9,332 nucleotides of DNA from Planctomycetota bacterium (GTDB lineage: Bacteria; Planctomycetota; Phycisphaerae; Phycisphaerales; SM1A02): positions 1-9,332 of the forward strand of contig JACNLR010000051.1 of assembly GCA_014381385.1 (NCBI GenBank), in the 5' to 3' direction. Both the position numbers and the translations under genes were made by a program. The notes under the pieces were generated by a model. That model was not told the origin of the DNA and did no database searches. It saw only the letters and a list, made by a program, of their open reading frames with translations. Positions 5,265-9,332 of the stretch are shown one piece after another; the stretch's first letter is position 1, and the number at the start of each line of letters is the position of its first letter.

Positions 5265-6866
5265 TCAAATCTCAGCACCCGCGACTTTGGAGATGCCGTC
5301 GATGGATGAGAGTTGTTTAAGCAAGTCGTCACTTGGCACAGCGTTTGTCTTAATAATCATCATCGCAACACCATCGTCATCACCGTGACCAATGACCATT
5401 TCGTCGATGTTGAGTTTTGCGGTTCCCAAGACGTCCCCAACCTTACCGACCATGCCGGGCGTGTCATCGTTAAACAAGGCAATCATGTGGCCACTTGGCA
5501 CCATGTCAAACCGGCGACCTTCAATATTCGTTACTCGAGGTAAGCCATCAGCATGCACCGTACCTTGGATAGTGTGTTCGTGTTCGCCCTTTGTACGGAT
5601 TATGAGTGAGTCAATCGCATCGGTTGCGCCAACAACTGTTGACGCTGTCACGCCGAGTTCGCGCGCCATGGCAGAAACATTGATAATCGAAATAGGTTCG
5701 TCGCAACACTGTTGTAACAACGCAACAAGTGCGTACCTCGCAATCGTGTCAGCTTTTCCAGCAGTTGCAGCACCGCGAAGTTCGACGGTTACTTCCGTGG
5801 TGTTTGTAATGGTCGCAACCGTGCCAAGCAATGTAATCATGCGCTGGGAAAGTTCGACATACGTGCGCTGCTTGTTATTCAATTCAAGGTCAAGACCGCC
5901 TGCGTTAACCGCACTATCTAAACCCTCGCCTTGCAAGTAACGAAGTAAGGACGCACATGCATTTACTGCAACGGCTTCTTGCGCTTCAACTGTTGAAGCG
6001 CCAAGATGTGGTGTACACAATACTTTTGGGTGGCTTCTAAACGGATGATTTTCAGCAGGGGGCTCGGACATGTAGACATCAATCGCTGCTCCTTGGCACT
6101 GCCCTGCATCGAGTGCTGCAATCAGAGCTTCTTCGTCAACGATGCCACCACGGGCGGCGTTAACAACGAGTAAATCATTTTTGCAAATTGCAAATTGATC
6201 TTTTCCGAGCATGCCTGTTGTTTCTTCAGTCCGAGGGACGTGGAATGTCACGATATTGACTTGCTGGATGAGTTCGTTAAAGGATGGCACCATACGCACT
6301 TGTCCATCAAGTGCCATTGCTTCTTTCATAAATGGATCAAAGCCGAGGACTTCCATGCCAAAAGCGAGCGCTCTCCTTGCAATTGCTTGCCCAATTCTGC
6401 CCATGCCCACAATTCCAAGTGTTCGGCCTGCAAGTTGCACGCCAACAAAATCCCCTCGGTCCCAACCGCCATCACGAAATATGGCATTTGAATTGGCGAC
6501 GTTTCGAGCGAGAGCGATCATCAGCGCAAAAGCGTGCTCAGCTGTCGTTATCGTCGATGCAGACGCCGAATTCATCACGGCAACGCCGTATTTCGTCGCT
6601 GTGGGTAAATCGATGTTATCCACACCAACACCGGCTCGAGCGATACCCTTAAGCCTGCAATCAGGTGTTTCGAAGCATCTATCGAGTATTTCTTCGGGCA
6701 ATTTGACCGCAGAACGCACAATTACACCGTCTACGGCGGCAATTGAATTGACGAGTTCGTCACCCGTAAGTCCTGTGTTTTCAATCACTTCTACGTTTGG
6801 TTGTGCTTTAAGGTAGGTGGCGCCCTCTGGGGCGAGTTTGTCTGCGATAAGTATTTTAATGGTCAT
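5265..6866 (-). CDS. serA: D-3-phosphoglycerate dehydrogenase, long form with ACT domain
   Basis: SerA oxidises 3-phosphoglycerate to 3-phosphohydroxypyruvate with NAD+, the first step of serine synthesis. The 533-residue product has the 2-hydroxyacid dehydrogenase catalytic domain split around an NAD-binding fold: GMGRIG at 154-159, catalytic R239 (NAARGGIVDE), E268 (DVYMSEPP) and H287 (PHLGASTVEAQ). Residues about 325-455 form the intervening domain found in the long (type I, Bacillus/Mycobacterium-like) enzymes, and about 458-533 form the ACT domain (GHMIALFNDDTPGMVGKVGDVL), which commonly binds serine for feedback control. Length agrees with the 525-530 residues of that class. The start is followed by the normal MTIKILIADKLAPEG; GAAGG lies just upstream but only 2 bases from the ATG. 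One segment, NSASAST at 99-105, lacks the Pro and Asn usual in NAPxxNT of this family. It is divergent from rpsO and stands as a single gene. Confidence 0.95.
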   Translation of the reverse strand: MTIKILIADKLAPEGATYLKAQPNVEVIENTGLTGDELVNSIAAVDGVIVRSAVKLPEEILDRCFETPDCRLKGIARAGVGVDNIDLPTATKYGVAVMNSASASTITTAEHAFALMIALARNVANSNAIFRDGGWDRGDFVGVQLAGRTLGIVGMGRIGQAIARRALAFGMEVLGFDPFMKEAMALDGQVRMVPSFNELIQQVNIVTFHVPRTEETTGMLGKDQFAICKNDLLVVNAARGGIVDEEALIAALDAGQCQGAAIDVYMSEPPAENHPFRSHPKVLCTPHLGASTVEAQEAVAVNACASLLRYLQGEGLDSAVNAGGLDLELNNKQRTYVELSQRMITLLGTVATITNTTEVTVELRGAATAGKADTIARYALVALLQQCCDEPISIINVSAMARELGVTASTVVGATDAIDSLIIRTKGEHEHTIQGTVHADGLPRVTNIEGRRFDMVPSGHMIALFNDDTPGMVGKVGDVLGTAKLNIDEMVIGHGDDDGVAMMIIKTNAVPSDDLLKQLSSIDGISKVAGAEI

Positions 6867-6917
6867 AACCTTCGGATTCTGTATCTAATGAAAGAGGTAG
6901 TAAATAGGGGTGAATTC

Positions 6918-6926
6918 TGCTAGAAT
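6918..6926 (+). promoter_or_regulatory. Extended -10 promoter of rpsO
   Basis: TGCTAGAAT (6918-6926) is a full match to the extended -10 pattern TGnTAnAAT. The -35 position at about 6898-6903 reads TAGTAA and is poor, as is common with extended -10 promoters. Transcription would begin near 6933, about 22 bases before the rpsO start. It lies in the 88-base gap shared with divergent serA, whose own promoter could not be picked out. Confidence 0.55.
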
Positions 6927-6954
6927 AGTCGATTCAAATAAGTTGAGGAAAAAA

Positions 6955-7212
6955 ATGACAACAATGACTATTGATACTGCGGATTTTAAACGACATGAAG
7001 GCGACTGTGGCTCACCAGAGGTACAAATTGCTTCTTTGACGTCTCGAATTATGGAGTTAAACGAACATCTCAAAGACCACAAGCATGACCGCCACTCACG
7101 AAGAGGGCTCATCATGATGGTTGGTAAACGAAACAGGTTGCTCAAATATCTTTCACGGACGAACCGTGAAGCGTATCAAGCAACAATTAAGAAACTAGGG
7201 CTACGAAAGTAA
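6955..7212 (+). CDS. rpsO: 30S ribosomal protein S15 (uS15)
   Basis: S15 binds the central domain of 16S rRNA and forms an intersubunit bridge. The 85-residue product carries the family signature: FKRHEGDCGSPEVQIASLTSRI (usual form FxxxxxDTGSPEVQVALLTxRI), LNEHLKDHKHDRHSRRGL, and the RNA-contacting MVGKRNRLLKYL, ending in KKLGLRK. Family length is 88-89. ATG 6955 is chosen because GAGG at 6945-6948 lies 6 bases ahead and the protein then aligns with the family start; a GTG-type start at 6910 would add 15 unrelated residues and lies before the likely transcription start. D-C-G replaces the common D-T-G in the signature. pnp follows, the usual rpsO-pnp order. Confidence 0.96.
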   Translation: MTTMTIDTADFKRHEGDCGSPEVQIASLTSRIMELNEHLKDHKHDRHSRRGLIMMVGKRNRLLKYLSRTNREAYQATIKKLGLRK

Positions 7213-7246
7213 AATAGCCCCTAACCGCAGTCACCCGAAAAGTTCG

Positions 7247-7305
7247 CAGAAGGTGGTGGCAGTGGACAAGCGGCGGTCGTGAATACGCCCGCGTCTCGTC
7301 TTCTG
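7247..7305 (+). promoter_or_regulatory. Irregular stem-loop in the rpsO-pnp leader
   Basis: The 150-base gap between rpsO and pnp can fold into a long interrupted hairpin. CAGAAG (7247-7252) pairs with CTTCTG (7300-7305), GAC (7265-7267) with GTC (7293-7295), GCGG (7270-7273) with CCGC (7289-7292), and CGT (7278-7280) with ACG (7285-7287) under the loop GAAT. In E. coli a leader hairpin before pnp is cut by RNase III and then by PNPase, giving autoregulation; a similar role here is inference. No T-run follows, so it is not an intrinsic terminator. No clear separate pnp promoter was found. Confidence 0.4.
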
Positions 7306-7362
7306 TCTCCCTACTAGTAGCAAACAGATTTTGGGTATTGCACTACAAGAGGAGTACTTACA

Positions 7363-9332
7363 ATGAGTACAAAAATAATTGTCGAACGGGAAATTGGAAA
7401 TCGCATGATGCGATTCGAAACCGGTGAAGTCGCAAAACAAGCAAGCGGTGCTGTTATTGCTTCGTACGCTGACACAGTTGTCATGTGTACAGCAATGCGA
7501 TCTGACCCAAGGCCGGGTCTAGACTTTTTCCCATTACAATGTGATTACCGCGAGCGCACAAGCGCAGCTGGTAAATTTCCCGGCGGCTTCCGCAAACGCG
7601 AAGGCGCTCCAAACGAAAAAGAAATTTTGACGATGCGATTGATGGACCGTCCGATTCGTCCGCTCTTCCCAGACGGATACATCGACGAGTGCCAAATTCA
7701 AGCATGGGTCATGAGCCACGACGGCGAAAACGATGCAGACGTACTAGCATGTACTGCGGCATCCGCAGCACTTTGCTTGACAGATTCACCGTTTGAAGGC
7801 CCTGTCGCGACTGTCCGTGTTGGTCGAATCGTCACAGACGAAGGTGAAACATTCGTTCTTAACCCAACCCACACCCAAATGCAATATTCCGATCTTGACC
7901 TTGTACTCTCGGGCCACAGCGATGGCGTCAACATGATTGAAATCGGTGCAGCGCAAGTAGACGAAAAATCCGTGATGGGCGCGATCAAGTTTGGATACGA
8001 AGAAGGCGTCAAACCGATCTTGGAACTCCAAAACGAACTTGCAGAAAAAGCGGGTACTACGGAAAAACGCGTTGGCGATTTATCACTTCCAAGCGATGAA
8101 GTCATGGCAAAAGTCACCGAACTTGTGAAGACAAAAATGCTCGAAGCGCGTCGTATCCCTGGTAAAGCGGACCGGTCTGAAGCAGTCAATGCACTTCGTA
8201 GTGAAATGATTGACAACAACTTCGCAGTTCCGGAGGGTGTTTCATACAGCGAGCATATGACCGCTGAAAAAACACAACGACAGGCGAAAGAAGCCTTCCG
8301 TAAACTTGAAAAGAAATGTACTCGTCAACTTATTGTTGAAGAGTCCATTCGCGCTGACGGTCGATCTTTCGATCAAATTCGCGATCTTGTAATGGAACCA
8401 AGTTACTTCCCACGCACGCACGGTTCAGCATTGTTCCAACGCGGTGAAACACAATCCCTGGTTACTTGTGCGCTTGGTACAGGTCGCGACGAACAAATCG
8501 TTGATGGCTTAATGCCAGAGTACGCAAAAAAGTTCTACCTTCATTACAACTTCCCACCGTTCTGCGTTGGTGAAGCTGGTCGTATCATGGGTCCAGGTCG
8601 AAGGGAAATCGGTCACGGTGCTCTCGCCGAACGCTCATTGATGGGCATTCTTCCAGATGTTGAGGATTTTCCATACACCATTCGTTTGGTCAGTGACATT
8701 ACTGAATCAAACGGTTCGTCTTCGATGGCGAGTGTGTGTGGTGGTTGTCTTGCGCTTATGGACGCAGGCGTTCCAATTCAAAATACATGCGCTGGTATCA
8801 GCGTTGGTCGTTTTAGTAATGACGAAGGCAAAATCGTTCGCGTGATGGACATCATCGGCGAAGAAGATTTCTTTGGCGACATGGACTTTAAAGTGTGTGG
8901 TACCAAAGAAGGTATCACAGGCGTGCAACTTGACCTTAAGGCTCGTGGACTCTGGTTCGAAGAACTCGAAACAATTTTCGAAATGGCGCGCAAAGGCCGG
9001 TTCGATATTATTGATCAAATGGAATCAGTTATTCCTGCACCACGAGAAGAACTTTCAGAGTATGCACCACGGATGCTTACGATTACGATTAACCCAGAGA
9101 AAATTGGCAAGCTCATCGGTCCTGGTGGCAAGACAATCCGTCAAATCACGGAAGACACTGGTGCAAACATCGACATCAATGATGACGGTATCGTCTTTAT
9201 TAGTTCGGTCGATCTTAAGTCAGCTAATGCTGGTCTTGCTGCAGTTGAAGCAATCGCTGCAGAAATTAAAGTTGGTAGCGTCTTTGAGGGCAAAGTTGTT
9301 TCAACACGTGACTTTGGTGCATTCATTGAAAT
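7363..9332 (+). CDS. pnp: Polyribonucleotide nucleotidyltransferase (PNPase), 3' truncated by window edge
   Basis: PNPase degrades RNA from the 3' end with phosphate and works in the degradosome or alone. The frame is open from ATG 7363 to the right edge, 656 whole codons of an expected 700 or so. Domains in order: first RNase PH-like domain (about 1-230, with FFPLQCDYRERTSAAGKFPGGF), an all-helical linker (about 240-320), second RNase PH-like domain (about 325-555) with FPPFCVGEAG, GRREIGHGALAERSL, the phosphate-binding S452-S453-S454 in TESNGSSSMAS, and the GDMDFK aspartates (505-510) that hold the metal. A KH domain follows (about 568-630, GPGG loop at 586-589), and the S1 domain begins at VGSVFEGKVVSTRDFGAF. 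GGAG at 7351-7354 lies 8 bases before the ATG. The order after rpsO is the common bacterial one, and a folded leader precedes the gene. Confidence 0.97.
   Translation, partial: MSTKIIVEREIGNRMMRFETGEVAKQASGAVIASYADTVVMCTAMRSDPRPGLDFFPLQCDYRERTSAAGKFPGGFRKREGAPNEKEILTMRLMDRPIRPLFPDGYIDECQIQAWVMSHDGENDADVLACTAASAALCLTDSPFEGPVATVRVGRIVTDEGETFVLNPTHTQMQYSDLDLVLSGHSDGVNMIEIGAAQVDEKSVMGAIKFGYEEGVKPILELQNELAEKAGTTEKRVGDLSLPSDEVMAKVTELVKTKMLEARRIPGKADRSEAVNALRSEMIDNNFAVPEGVSYSEHMTAEKTQRQAKEAFRKLEKKCTRQLIVEESIRADGRSFDQIRDLVMEPSYFPRTHGSALFQRGETQSLVTCALGTGRDEQIVDGLMPEYAKKFYLHYNFPPFCVGEAGRIMGPGRREIGHGALAERSLMGILPDVEDFPYTIRLVSDITESNGSSSMASVCGGCLALMDAGVPIQNTCAGISVGRFSNDEGKIVRVMDIIGEEDFFGDMDFKVCGTKEGITGVQLDLKARGLWFEELETIFEMARKGRFDIIDQMESVIPAPREELSEYAPRMLTITINPEKIGKLIGPGGKTIRQITEDTGANIDINDDGIVFISSVDLKSANAGLAAVEAIAAEIKVGSVFEGKVVSTRDFGAFIE

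Noticed and set aside
5392..6816. Two long plus-strand open frames (5392-5940 and 6211-6816) opposite serA
   Set aside because: They lie fully inside a well-supported conserved gene on the other strand, are rich in Ser/Ala/Thr/Pro as expected of a shadow frame, and show no motif or ribosome site.
7311..7320. Perfect 10-base palindrome CTACTAGTAG before pnp
   Set aside because: Could be a protein site, but a single short palindrome with no second copy gives too little support.
7698..8219. Minus-strand open frame of 173 codons inside pnp
   Set aside because: Shadow of the conserved pnp frame; low-complexity Ser/Thr-rich product without motifs.
1..9332. Search for CRISPR arrays, insertion sequences, tRNA genes, prophage or defence genes
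   Set aside because: No spaced repeats, transposase motifs, tRNA-like folds or defence domains were seen; genes are ordinary core functions with similar composition throughout.

Overview
The window reads as a chromosomal housekeeping segment of a Planctomycetota bacterium, probably of the Phycisphaerae type. The strongest clue is the first complete protein: a membrane-anchored partner of an ECF sigma factor whose outer part looks like the pseudopilin-like (DUF1559-type, H-X10-DG) proteins that are very abundant in that phylum. Base composition is balanced to slightly AT-leaning, Shine-Dalgarno sites are strong before the ribosomal protein genes and pnp but weak or absent elsewhere, and no mobile element, CRISPR array, tRNA or rRNA is visible. 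The phylum call is inference; no marker here was aligned.

Layout, left to right. (1) Positions 1-962, plus strand: the last 25 codons of an ECF sigma factor, joined by an ATGA stop/start overlap to a predicted anti-sigma/sensor protein. (2) 968-2709, plus strand: a promoter, rpmI (L35), a structured leader, rplT (L20), then a class I methyltransferase whose frame begins at the rplT stop codon, and a GNAT acetyltransferase overlapping the methyltransferase by 7 bases. (3) 2699-3806, minus strand: prfB (release factor 2), which needs a programmed +1 frameshift at CTT TGA C to join its first 24 codons to the rest. It converges on the GNAT gene and the two stop codons share an 11-base overlap. 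(4) 3851-5080, plus strand: a class I PLP aminotransferase of the aspartate aminotransferase type. (5) 5265-6866, minus strand: serA, the long form of 3-phosphoglycerate dehydrogenase with a C-terminal ACT domain, followed by a probable intrinsic terminator. (6) 6918-9332, plus strand: an extended -10 promoter, rpsO (S15), a folded intergenic leader and pnp (polynucleotide phosphorylase), which runs off the right edge inside its S1 domain.

Most of the genes serve translation and RNA turnover (L35, L20, S15, RF2, PNPase), and several points look post-transcriptionally controlled: the rpmI-rplT leader, the prfB recoding site and the rpsO-pnp leader. serA and the aminotransferase belong to amino acid metabolism. 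No defence island, biosynthetic cluster or clearly new multi-gene system is visible. The least ordinary items are the sensor-like anti-sigma protein, the methyltransferase that lacks a standard start codon at its expected N-terminus, and the coupling of methyltransferase and acetyltransferase genes to a ribosomal protein operon.
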